NCBI GenBank assembly: GCA_946480465.1
Contig: CAMLJY010000136.1
Coordinates: forward strand, 1 to 9,893
Length of the DNA: 9,893 nt
DNA from: an uncultured Burkholderiales bacterium
GTDB lineage: Bacteria; Pseudomonadota; Gammaproteobacteria; Burkholderiales; Burkholderiaceae
Direction: 5' to 3'
Both the position numbers and the translations under genes were made by a program. The notes beneath the pieces are model-generated. The model ran no database searches, had not been told where the DNA came from, and saw nothing but the letters and a program-made list of their open reading frames with translations. Positions 4,481 to 9,893 of the stretch are shown in pieces. How positions within the stretch are numbered: position 1 is the stretch's first letter; each line of letters starts with the position of its first letter.

Positions 4481-4830
4481 ACCTCCACGAAATGAAGCAG
4501 CGGCGGGACGCGATCACCACGCGCCGGCTGCATATCGAGGCCGAACTGGCCGAGATGAAACGCGCCTGGTTGGCCGACGGCGCATCGACCAACCAGGCGC
4601 ACCGCGCCACGCTGGAGGCCGAGCACGCGGCCCTGGAGCTGGAGCGGCATGAGCTGCGCCTGGTGCTGGACATGGCCGGCAAGATCGAGCGCCGGCTGCA
4701 CGCGGCGACCACGCACGCGGTGCTCATCGGCCTGCTGCGGGACCGCGGCCTGGGCGAGCTGGTGGTGGAGGCGAACCGCCTGGCCATCGAGCGCCAGGCC
4801 TTGCTGACGGGGGCCGCTCATGCTGCCTGA
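4477..4830 (+). CDS. Coiled-coil hypothetical protein
   Basis: This encodes 117 residues from TTG 4477 (TTGA overlap). The rare start is supported by AAGGAG 8 bases upstream, whereas ATG 4492 has none. Most of the chain is charged helix with heptad-like spacing (RLHIEAELAEMKRAW, RATLEAEHAALELERHELRL, ANRLAIERQALL), so a coiled-coil dimer is expected. No catalytic motif or membrane segment. It resembles the general kind of small helical proteins found in phage early operons; no function is assigned. It overlaps the following gene by 11 bases. Confidence 0.65.
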   Translation: MNLHEMKQRRDAITTRRLHIEAELAEMKRAWLADGASTNQAHRATLEAEHAALELERHELRLVLDMAGKIERRLHAATTHAVLIGLLRDRGLGELVVEANRLAIERQALLTGAAHAA

Positions 4831-5275
4831 TACCCGCGTCATCCTCCGGCATCACCCCTACGAGGTGCACGCCGAGCGCCACGAAGTGATGTGGCGCGAC
4901 GGCTCCTCCGTCGTCCTGCACCCGGTGTTCGCCCACGGCATGCCCATGCTGCTGCTGCGCGCCCTGGCACTAGAGCCGGGCCGGCTGCGGCTGTTCGACT
5001 TGTCTGCCTTGCACCGCCCCTTTGACGCCAGCCTGCGCCACACGCACCAGCGCGACGTGGCGGGCTTCGTTTTCTTCACCTTGCGGGCAGAGTACCTCAC
5101 GGCTGCCGCCTTCAGCGCTCACGTTGCCCGGCACTGCATGGGCACGTGGAGCGACGCCGGCGACGGCACCAGCACCTGGACCCCGCGGCGTGATGCATCC
5201 GGCCAGGCGGCGCTGCTGGACGTGAGCGCGCCGGGCTACCCGCGCGGCCCGATGTCGGAGGCGGTCGCAGCATGA
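4820..5275 (+). CDS. Hypothetical protein, 151 residues
   Basis: The start is ATG 4820 inside the end of the previous gene. The N-terminal half is His-rich and strand-like (RHHPYEVHAERHEVMWRDGS, then SVVLHPVFAHG). The middle is helical with LRLFDLSALHRPF, and the C-terminal third contains FVFFTLRAEYLTAAAFSAHV, then a Gly/Thr/Arg-rich tail. There is no signal peptide or recognisable active site. Histidines are not spaced as a known metal motif. It ends in an ATGA overlap with the dNMP kinase gene. Function unknown. Confidence 0.6.
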   Translation: MLPDTRVILRHHPYEVHAERHEVMWRDGSSVVLHPVFAHGMPMLLLRALALEPGRLRLFDLSALHRPFDASLRHTHQRDVAGFVFFTLRAEYLTAAAFSAHVARHCMGTWSDAGDGTSTWTPRRDASGQAALLDVSAPGYPRGPMSEAVAA

Positions 5276-5850
5276 AGGCGCCTGACCCCCTCATCCTCGG
5301 CCTGTGCGGCCCGGCCGGCGCCGGGAAGGACACGGCGGCGAACTACCTGTGTTCTGCCCACGGCTTCGAGCGCTATGCGTTCGCCGAGCCGATGCGCGAC
5401 ATGCTGGAGGCCCTGTTCGTGCCGGCGGGCCTGGACTACGCCTACATCCACGAGCCGCACCTCAAGGAACAGCCCGTGCCGGGGCTGGGCTTCAGCTACC
5501 GCCACATGGCGCAGACGCTGGGCACCGAGTGGGCGCGCGCCCATCTGGACCCGAACTTCTGGTTGCGCATCGCAGAGCTGCGCCTGGGCCTGCCGAACGC
5601 GCCCATCCACGACCGAATCGTCATCACGGACGTGCGGTTCACGAACGAGCTGGCGTGGATCGTCAACCACGATGGCGTCACGGCGCGCATCGAGCGACCG
5701 GGCGTGGCGCCGGTGCGCGCGCACGTGAGCGAGCAGCAGGTGGCCGTGGACGGGCACGCGCGGCACATCGTCGACAACAGCGGCGACATCCAGTGGCTTC
5801 ACTGGCAACTGGACGCCCTGGTCGAGCACCTGGTCACCGGAGCGCAGTAA
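5272..5850 (+). CDS. Deoxynucleoside monophosphate kinase (phage type)
   Basis: This encodes 192 residues from ATG 5272 (ATGA overlap). The P-loop GPAGAGKDT is at 13-21, right after the first strand LILGLC. Later come ERYAFAEPMRDML, SYRHMAQTLGTEWAR, FWLRIAEL and the strand-loop IVITDVRFTNELAWI. This order (P-loop, AFAxPMR, LGTEWxR, DVRFxNE) is that of the T4 gene 1-like phage dNMP kinases, which phosphorylate dNMPs with ATP to feed phage DNA synthesis in the cytoplasm. Length is in the family range. It sits mid-operon, consistent with early expression for replication. Substrate range cannot be told from sequence. Confidence 0.85.
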   Translation: MKAPDPLILGLCGPAGAGKDTAANYLCSAHGFERYAFAEPMRDMLEALFVPAGLDYAYIHEPHLKEQPVPGLGFSYRHMAQTLGTEWARAHLDPNFWLRIAELRLGLPNAPIHDRIVITDVRFTNELAWIVNHDGVTARIERPGVAPVRAHVSEQQVAVDGHARHIVDNSGDIQWLHWQLDALVEHLVTGAQ

Positions 5851-6407
5851 TGGACCTGGCCGACCTTGGCGCCACCGCCCGTCACATCATCGGCTTGTCC
5901 AAGCGCTCGCAAGGCGTCTCGGCCGCCGAGGTGGAAGCCACGTGCTTTCTGTCGCGCAACGAAGCGGAGAAGTGCCTGGCCGGCCTGGCGCAGCTTGGCC
6001 ACTTGCAGCCCACCGGCCGCGGCCGCTACGTCGACGCGGCGCGCATCGTGGCACCCACCAGGGTGCCACCAGCTCCACCTGCGCCGGCACCGCCCGCCAC
6101 GGCGCACCAGGCGCCCGCGCTGTCACCCATCGGCGCGCCGGTAAGGGGCGAGCCCGCACGCGCGCGCGGCGGCCCGGCCGCCTGGCGCCCTGCCCGGCAG
6201 CAGCTGCTGGCCGAGCCCGCCGGCGTGGCGCCGCCCGTCAAGGTCACGGTCTGCCCGAGCCCCGCGTACGACGCGCGTTACCAAGTTGACCCTTCCGCCC
6301 GCCCGTTCGGTGCGGGCTTCAGCGCGGCCGGCATCGGCCGCGACCCCACCACCGGCAAGGCCTGGGCGGACGCCGCCCAGGCGGAGCCCCCATCCCCCAA
6401 GCCCTGA
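5850..6407 (+). CDS. Winged-helix protein with Pro-rich linker
   Basis: This encodes 185 residues. ATG 5850 overlaps the previous TAA by one base, and GGAG lies 7 bases upstream. Residues about 8-62 look like a winged helix: ARHIIGLSKRSQGVSAAEVE, a turn, SRNEAEKCLAGLAQLGHL, then GRGRYV as the wing. Residues 68-135 are a Pro/Ala linker. The C-terminal segment CPSPAYDARYQVDP followed by RPFGAGFSAAGIGRD and TGKAW is a motif I have met in uncharacterised phage proteins of Burkholderiales. A DNA-associated role is inferred from the N-terminal domain. It directly precedes the ParB-like gene. Confidence 0.7.
   Translation: MDLADLGATARHIIGLSKRSQGVSAAEVEATCFLSRNEAEKCLAGLAQLGHLQPTGRGRYVDAARIVAPTRVPPAPPAPAPPATAHQAPALSPIGAPVRGEPARARGGPAAWRPARQQLLAEPAGVAPPVKVTVCPSPAYDARYQVDPSARPFGAGFSAAGIGRDPTTGKAWADAAQAEPPSPKP
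6048..6069 (+). other. Perfect hairpin inside a coding region
   Basis: GTGGCACCC (6048-6056) and GGGTGCCAC (6061-6069) are exact 9-base arms around ACCA. The site lies at the junction between the winged-helix domain and the Pro-rich linker of the surrounding gene. It lacks a T-run, so it is not a standard terminator. It may be a chance result of GC-rich coding sequence. Confidence 0.4.
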
Positions 6408-6421
6408 ACTGGAGGCCCCGC

Positions 6422-8353
6422 ATGGAGCACACCACCGCATTGCCCGCGGCCGATGAGGCCATCGTCACCATACCCTGGGACCAGCTGCACGACAGCCCGC
6501 TGCAGTACCGGCAGACGTACAGCCAGGCCACGATCGAAGAGATCGCCGCGACCATCCGAGACACGGGCCGCATCCACCAGGCGCTTGTGGTCCGCCTGCG
6601 CTACCCCAACCCGCTGCTCCGCGACCAGTACGACCCGCAGGACGGCTACGAGATCGTGTTCGGGCACACGCGCAAGCGCGCCGGCATGCTGGCAGGCCTG
6701 GCCGGCGGCCCGTGCGTGGTGCGCGCCATGAGCGATGCCGAAGTGCGTGCGGCCCAGGCGGCGGAAAACATCGCGCGCGCCGACGTGCACCCGATCGAGG
6801 AAGCGCAAGGCTTCCGAACGATGATCGATGAAGACGGCATTACCGCCGACGAGCTGGCCACCACGCTCGGCAAGTCCCGCAGCTACGTGTACGGGCGCCT
6901 CAAGCTGCTCGCCCTCTGCCCCGAGGTGCGCAAGGCGGTCCTGGCCGGCGATGTAGACACTGAGGTGGGCCTGCTCATCGCCCGCGCGGGCAACGCCAAG
7001 ATGCAGGCCAAGGCACTCGGCTATATCAAGGGCAAGGCCTGGGACATCGAAGACGGCGGCAAGCGAAGCTTCAGGCAGATCCGCGACCTGCTGAACGAGC
7101 GATTCACGCTGGACCTGAAGACCGCAATCTTCGACGTGAACGACGAGATGCTGGTGCCCAGCGCCGGCTACTGCGGTCGCTGCCCGAAGAAGTCGGGCAA
7201 TGCCCCCGAGTTCATCGACATTGCCGAAGGCGAGAAGCCCGGGCGATGGAGCCGCCGCAACAGCGGTCCAGACGTCTGCACCGACCCGGACTGCTTCGAC
7301 GCCAAGAAGAAAGCGCACCTCAAGCGCGAGGCCGATGCACTGACCCGCGGCGGCAAGGTAGTGGTCCAGGGCGCGGCCGCTCGTGCCGCCGTCGGCGCGG
7401 ATGGCAAGGTCAAGGGCGCGTACGTGCCGCTGAAAGACGTGAAGGACCAGCTGGCGACGGCGCGCCTGGCCGCGCAGCGCGACAGCAGCATCGTGCCGCC
7501 GCTGGTGGTCACCATCCAGAACCCGCGCGACGGGAAGACCGTGGAAGCAGTCAAGACCGCCGACTTGGTCGCGGCCGGCGTGCGCAAGAAGGAGGAGCCC
7601 AAGCCCGCGCGAAGCAGCGGTTCGGGCCGCGACTGGGAAGCCGAGCGGCGCGAGCGTGAAGAGCGCGCGAAGCGGGTCAACGAGCAACGCATGGGCGTCT
7701 TTCGCGCCGTACACCAGGCCGCCATGGCCGCCGAGCGCAGCGCCGGCGAGCACGCCATCCTGCTGGACTACCTCATCGATCAGAACGAGTACGGTGACGG
7801 CGGCCTCTTGCTGGTGGCCAAGCTGTGGGGGCACGAATCGGAAGCGGCGTTCATTTCGGCGGTTAGGAACATGCCGCTCGCGCATCAAGCGCTTGTCATG
7901 GTCGAGATCGCCATGACGCTCAACCTCGAAGACAGCGGCTACGGCGACTCGGAACCGATGTTCCTGCGCCGCGCGGCCACGCTCTACGGCATTGACCCCG
8001 ACGCCCCGCCTTCCACCCCATCCACTGCTGCGCAAGCGCAAGAGGAGGCGGCACCCAAGGGGAAGAAGGCAAAGAAGCGGCTGCCGGACGAGCTGCCGCT
8101 GGGCGGGGAAGATCAGACGGACGACGCCGGCTCCGCCGGCGGGAGCACGTCAACGGCCGACGCGCAATCCACCGCTGCGCGCGCGCCTGGTGGGGCGGCC
8201 GGCGCGCGGCGCAAGGGTTCGCTGCCATTCGCCCCGGGCTGGGCGATGAACAAGGGCAGCGAGCCGGCCAAGGCCGTTGAACAGACGGACGACGCCGGCT
8301 CCGCCGGCGGGAGCGCTGGCCAGGTCGATGCGTTCGCGGAGGCTGCATCGTGA
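6422..8353 (+). CDS. ParB-like protein with zinc-binding insertion
   Basis: This encodes 643 residues from ATG 6422, with GGAGG 6 bases upstream. The N-terminal ParB/Srx domain begins VTIPWDQLHDSPLQYRQ and has EIAATIRDTGRIHQALVVR, the box-II-like GHTRKRAG (81-88), and ENIARADVHPIEEAQGF (115-131). The HTH DELATTLGKSRSYVYGRLKL follows at 143-162. Next comes CGRC (251-254) with CTDPDC (286-291), a probable zinc site typical of phage ParB-like proteins. The middle holds a charged coiled-coil region (WEAERREREERAKRVNEQR) and the C-terminal 100 residues are low-complexity with two copies of QTDDAGSAGGS. Related proteins bind DNA and CTP in plasmid/chromosome segregation, or act as nucleases or regulators in phages. 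No ParA lies in the window, so partition is not proven. Its stop overlaps the next GTG. Confidence 0.85.
   Translation: MEHTTALPAADEAIVTIPWDQLHDSPLQYRQTYSQATIEEIAATIRDTGRIHQALVVRLRYPNPLLRDQYDPQDGYEIVFGHTRKRAGMLAGLAGGPCVVRAMSDAEVRAAQAAENIARADVHPIEEAQGFRTMIDEDGITADELATTLGKSRSYVYGRLKLLALCPEVRKAVLAGDVDTEVGLLIARAGNAKMQAKALGYIKGKAWDIEDGGKRSFRQIRDLLNERFTLDLKTAIFDVNDEMLVPSAGYCGRCPKKSGNAPEFIDIAEGEKPGRWSRRNSGPDVCTDPDCFDAKKKAHLKREADALTRGGKVVVQGAAARAAVGADGKVKGAYVPLKDVKDQLATARLAAQRDSSIVPPLVVTIQNPRDGKTVEAVKTADLVAAGVRKKEEPKPARSSGSGRDWEAERREREERAKRVNEQRMGVFRAVHQAAMAAERSAGEHAILLDYLIDQNEYGDGGLLLVAKLWGHESEAAFISAVRNMPLAHQALVMVEIAMTLNLEDSGYGDSEPMFLRRAATLYGIDPDAPPSTPSTAAQAQEEAAPKGKKAKKRLPDELPLGGEDQTDDAGSAGGSTSTADAQSTAARAPGGAAGARRKGSLPFAPGWAMNKGSEPAKAVEQTDDAGSAGGSAGQVDAFAEAAS
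8114..8146 (+). repeat. 33-bp hairpin repeat, copy 1
   Basis: The first of three near-identical units, each carrying the dyad CGCCGGC-TCC-GCCGGCG (here 8125-8141). In the ParB-like frame it encodes QTDDAGSAGGS. It is identical in all 33 bases to copy 2. Confidence 0.8.
8282..8314 (+). repeat. 33-bp hairpin repeat, copy 2
   Basis: All 33 bases are identical to copy 1, 168 bases downstream and in the same frame of the ParB-like gene. It shares further flanking bases (TTGAA before, G then TGGCCA after) with copy 3 but not with copy 1. Confidence 0.8.
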
Positions 8354-8625
8354 TCGGCGCGATCGCTGCCGCTGCGCGGCTTGAACAGAAGGACGACGCC
8401 GGCTCCGCCGGCGGGAGCGTGGCCACGGCCAGCTCGCGCGCGGAACCTGTGTTCGCGTGCGCCGACGACAACGAGCGGCAGGCCCTGGATGCCGCGCGTT
8501 ACCGGCTGCTGCGCGACTGGTGGTTCGGCCTGTCGATCGCGCCCGGCAACCTGCGCGAAGCGCTGACGCCGGCGGAGCTGGACGCGATGCTCGACGAAGG
8601 ACTGCGCCGGAGGATGACGTGGTGA
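8350..8625 (+). CDS. Hypothetical phage protein with repeat-derived N-terminus
   Basis: This encodes 91 residues from GTG 8350, overlapping the ParB-like stop (GTGA), with GGAGG 7 bases upstream. Residues 11-23 are the third copy of the EQ-DDAGSAGGS element also found in the ParB-like protein. From about residue 37 the sequence becomes a compact helical domain (ADDNERQALDAARYRLLRDW, then LREALTPAELDAMLDEGLRR). The LDAARYRLLRDWW stretch recalls small phage proteins of unknown function that begin with a D-A-x-RYR-LR motif. The N-terminal 35 residues are probably disordered. No function is assigned. Confidence 0.7.
   Translation: MIGAIAAAARLEQKDDAGSAGGSVATASSRAEPVFACADDNERQALDAARYRLLRDWWFGLSIAPGNLREALTPAELDAMLDEGLRRRMTW
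8386..8418 (+). repeat. 33-bp hairpin repeat, copy 3
   Basis: One substitution (C to A) from copies 1 and 2. It lies in the following gene, yet that gene reads it in the same phase, giving QKDDAGSAGGS. Confidence 0.8.
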
Positions 8626-9080
8626 AGCGCTTCCATCCCAGCAAGGCCGCGCTGCTGGCCAGGCTGCAGCGGGCACTGCGGCCGCCACGGCTCACCGAGC
8701 GCCAGCTGCACGCGCTGAGCCTGGTGCACGTCGTCAACCTGGACGCCATCGCCAAGGGCGAAGCCGACGTGCACATGATGTGGGAATTCGTCGGGGGCGC
8801 CCTCACCTGGTGGCGCGCGGCCGAGCTGTCCGGCCTCGGCGTCGACGAGCTGCGGCCGCAGTACGAGCTGGCCATGCGCCTGGTCGAGCGGTACCGCCGC
8901 ACGGGCCTGGTCCGCTTCGACGGCCCGGACTACCTGCTGGCCAAGGATGGCCTGGCGCTGATGGATGCGCTGGCCAGCAGCGTCCCCCATGCCGTTGCCG
9001 CCGCGGCCGCGGAATGGTCGGAGGCTGAAACGCAGCGCCTGGCTGACGCGCTGCCCGAGCCGCAGGAGGCAGCAGCATGA
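8622..9080 (+). CDS. Hypothetical helical phage protein
   Basis: This encodes 152 residues from GTG 8622 (GTGA overlap); GTG 8619 one codon earlier is equally placed relative to GGAGG (8609-8613). The chain is almost wholly helical: ALLARLQRALRPPRLTERQL, then SLVHVVNLDAIAKGEAD, MMWEFVGGALTWWRAAEL, ELAMRLVERYRRTG and YLLAKDGLALMDALA. I have seen proteins of this type in early regions of proteobacterial phages, always unassigned. No signal or catalytic motif is visible. The start overlaps the previous gene, and the end overlaps the next ATG. Confidence 0.7.
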   Translation: MKRFHPSKAALLARLQRALRPPRLTERQLHALSLVHVVNLDAIAKGEADVHMMWEFVGGALTWWRAAELSGLGVDELRPQYELAMRLVERYRRTGLVRFDGPDYLLAKDGLALMDALASSVPHAVAAAAAEWSEAETQRLADALPEPQEAAA

Positions 9081-9331
9081 TCGGCACGCAACCCACCGGC
9101 GCCATCGAGGGCGTCATCATCAGCGCCGTGTCGCACGAGGGCCTAACGGTCACGGTGAACGGCCGCCGCGGCCGCCTCGCCATCGTCGACGACGACGGCA
9201 CCGTGATCGCCGCCGGCGACCAGGTCGCGCGCGAGGCCGAAGCCGTCGCGATCAACAGCTACCGCAGCTTTCTGCAGGGCAAGGGCTTCCTGCGCGTGCT
9301 CAGCAAGCCCATTGATGGAGGCCAGCGATGA
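9077..9331 (+). CDS. Hypothetical protein, 84 residues
   Basis: ATG 9077 (ATGA overlap) has AGGAGG 7 bases upstream. The first 50 residues are strand-rich (AIEGVIISAVSHEGLTVTVN, then GRLAIVDDDGTVIAAGDQVA), suggesting a small beta-barrel-like fold. The rest is a short helix and strand (YRSFLQGKGFLRVL). No family is recognised. It lies between two other small coupled genes of the operon. Confidence 0.65.
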   Translation: MIGTQPTGAIEGVIISAVSHEGLTVTVNGRRGRLAIVDDDGTVIAAGDQVAREAEAVAINSYRSFLQGKGFLRVLSKPIDGGQR

Positions 9332-9585
9332 AGAAGGCCGGACCCGAATTCACCGACACCGCCCGCGCGGCCCTGCTGTGGGCGCTGTGGCACCACCAGG
9401 GCGCCAGCAGCAAGGTAGGCCAGCCGCTGCGCTTTGCGCTGGGCATGGGTGTGCACGATCGCCTGAGCGAGAGCCAGGTGGCGGAAGCCAAGCGGTGGGG
9501 CGAACTGCAGGCCGCCACCCAGCCAGCGCCGCTGTCCTCCCTGCGCCAGGACGACGGCACCTGCAACCTCAGCAAAGGCGAGTGA
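9328..9585 (+). CDS. Hypothetical phage protein with WHHQG motif
   Basis: This encodes 85 residues. ATG 9328 (ATGA overlap) has GGAGG 6 bases upstream. The core ALLWALWHHQGASSKVGQPL followed by RFALGMGVHDRLSE is a pattern I recall as recurrent in small unassigned phage proteins of Burkholderiales and relatives. The tail (QPAPLSSLRQDDG onward) looks disordered. The conserved Trp-His-His-Gln may be functional, but no activity is known to me. Confidence 0.7.
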   Translation: MKKAGPEFTDTARAALLWALWHHQGASSKVGQPLRFALGMGVHDRLSESQVAEAKRWGELQAATQPAPLSSLRQDDGTCNLSKGE

Positions 9586-9771
9586 GTGACCGGCGACTAC
9601 ATCGTCAATTACGCCGAGCTGAAGGCCGCCGCAGAGCAGCTCGAGAAACTTGCGTCGGGCCTGAAGCTTGTGACCACCATAGAGCGCGAGTGGTGCGGCG
9701 AAACCTATTCGCAGACCAGCCCGAACTGGTTCGGCATCGCAATCCTGTTGCACCGCCTAGCGCTCAGCTGA
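9586..9771 (+). CDS. Small hypothetical protein, 61 residues
   Basis: The GTG at 9586 directly follows the previous TGA, with AAAGG 7 bases upstream. The first half is helical (YAELKAAAEQLEKLASGLKL). The second contains IEREWCGETYSQTSPNWFG and ends in a short hydrophobic stretch, IAILLHRLAL. It is too short to place. It is next to last in the operon; two bases separate its stop from the following ATG. Confidence 0.55.
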   Translation: MTGDYIVNYAELKAAAEQLEKLASGLKLVTTIEREWCGETYSQTSPNWFGIAILLHRLALS

Positions 9772-9773
9772 CC

Positions 9774-9789
9774 ATGCAGACGCCTACAC
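9774..9789 (+). repeat. 16-bp repeat, copy 4
   Basis: ATGCAGACGCCTACAC, two differences from the perfect copies. It begins exactly at an ATG and directly abuts the terminator stem at 9790. Confidence 0.55.
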
Positions 9790-9863
9790 AAAGCCCGCCT
9801 CGGCGGGCTTTTTTGCGCCTGGCCGCCGTTTATGTTGACTATCTCAGGGGCATCCAAGGCTGA
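9774..9863 (+). CDS. Small ORF read through the operon terminator
   Basis: This encodes 29 residues from ATG 9774, two bases after the previous stop and without its own ribosome site. It starts MQTPTQSPPRRAFLRLAA; residues 6-13 are encoded by the terminator stem and T-run (9790-9814). The peptide stays free of stops for 15 codons past the terminator and has a plausible amphipathic basic helix. Its first five residues equal those of the protein at 3195 because both begin on copies of the same repeat. It may be a real small protein or an open frame by chance. Confidence 0.4.
   Translation: MQTPTQSPPRRAFLRLAAVYVDYLRGIQG
9790..9814 (+). terminator. Intrinsic terminator of the rightward operon
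   Basis: AAAGCCCGCC (9790-9799) and GGCGGGCTTT (9802-9811) are exact inverted arms, followed by a run of six T (9809-9814). In RNA a stem of eight to nine pairs with a four- to six-base loop would form. It closes the 3195-9771 operon. Confidence 0.9.
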
Positions 9864-9887
9864 CGAAGCCGACCTTGGGCGGCTTCG
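9864..9887. other. Inverted repeat at the right edge
   Basis: CGAAGCCG (9864-9871) and CGGCTTCG (9880-9887) are exact arms around an 8-base spacer, starting right after the stop of the last small ORF. There is no T-run in view. It could be a second stem behind the terminator or part of a site cut by the window edge. Nothing else is seen in the last 30 bases. Confidence 0.4.
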
Positions 9888-9893
9888 AGGGGG

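Noticed and set aside
6278..8041. Long open frame (about 587 codons) on the minus strand opposite the ParB-like gene
   Set aside because: It is the complement of a clear ParB-like gene in very GC-rich sequence, has no ribosome site or recognisable domain, and is rich in His, Arg and Val as expected of an antisense shadow.
8114..8418. Three spaced repeats considered as a CRISPR array
   Set aside because: The spacing is uneven (168 and 104 bases), the repeats are coding and only three, and no cas gene is present.

Overview
The window reads as the early/regulatory part of a temperate phage (prophage) from a high-GC proteobacterium. The GC-rich codon use, the frequent GTG starts and the protein families fit Burkholderiales (a Comamonadaceae-like host) best. 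A Xanthomonadaceae-like host cannot be excluded from sequence alone. No integrase, structural, lysis, tRNA, rRNA or CRISPR feature is visible, and the element runs off at least the left edge.

Layout. (1) Positions 1-1546, minus strand: a replication-type operon with a CII-family regulator (1064-1546), a small unknown protein (756-1064), a small HTH protein (475-759), a possible 19-codon leader (388-447), and the N-terminus of a phage primase that exits the left edge (1-395). (2) Positions 1547-3194: the switch region. It holds a Cro-like HTH gene on the minus strand (2029-2268), a short CI-like repressor on the plus strand (2338-2727), an exported four-cysteine protein translationally coupled to the repressor (2724-3128), and a plus-strand gene of unknown role (1743-2039) lying head-to-head with the CII-like gene and tail-to-tail with the Cro-like gene. 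(3) Positions 3195-9863, plus strand: about sixteen mostly small genes, nearly all linked by ATGA, GTGA or TTGA overlaps, ending at a strong intrinsic terminator (9790-9814). Recognisable members are a dNMP kinase (5272-5850), a winged-helix/Pro-rich protein (5850-6407) and a large ParB-like protein with a CxxC...CxxxxC cluster (6422-8353). The rest are typical small phage early proteins with no assigned function.

How it fits together. The main regulatory observation is that the promoters of the two early operons are nearly the same sequence: TTGCAG, 17-18 bp, TACA(C/G)T, each overlaid at the -10 by a 20-bp dyad of the form ACTGTAA-N6-TTACAGT. One copy (2275-2304) fires leftward into cro/cII/primase. 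The other (3137-3165) fires rightward into the 3195-9863 operon. A single repressor, most simply the CI-like protein encoded between them, would silence both in the lysogen. The leftward promoter lies so close to the cro ATG that the transcript is probably leaderless.

Other structure not explained by genes: a perfect 27-bp palindrome upstream of the CII-like gene; hairpins overlapping the starts or ribosome sites of the repressor, the first rightward gene and the primase; a three-copy 33-bp hairpin repeat spanning the ParB-like gene and its neighbour; a 16-bp imperfect palindrome present four times; and a small ORF read straight through the operon terminator. No stretch over 300 bases lacks a gene; the longest is 1547-1742.
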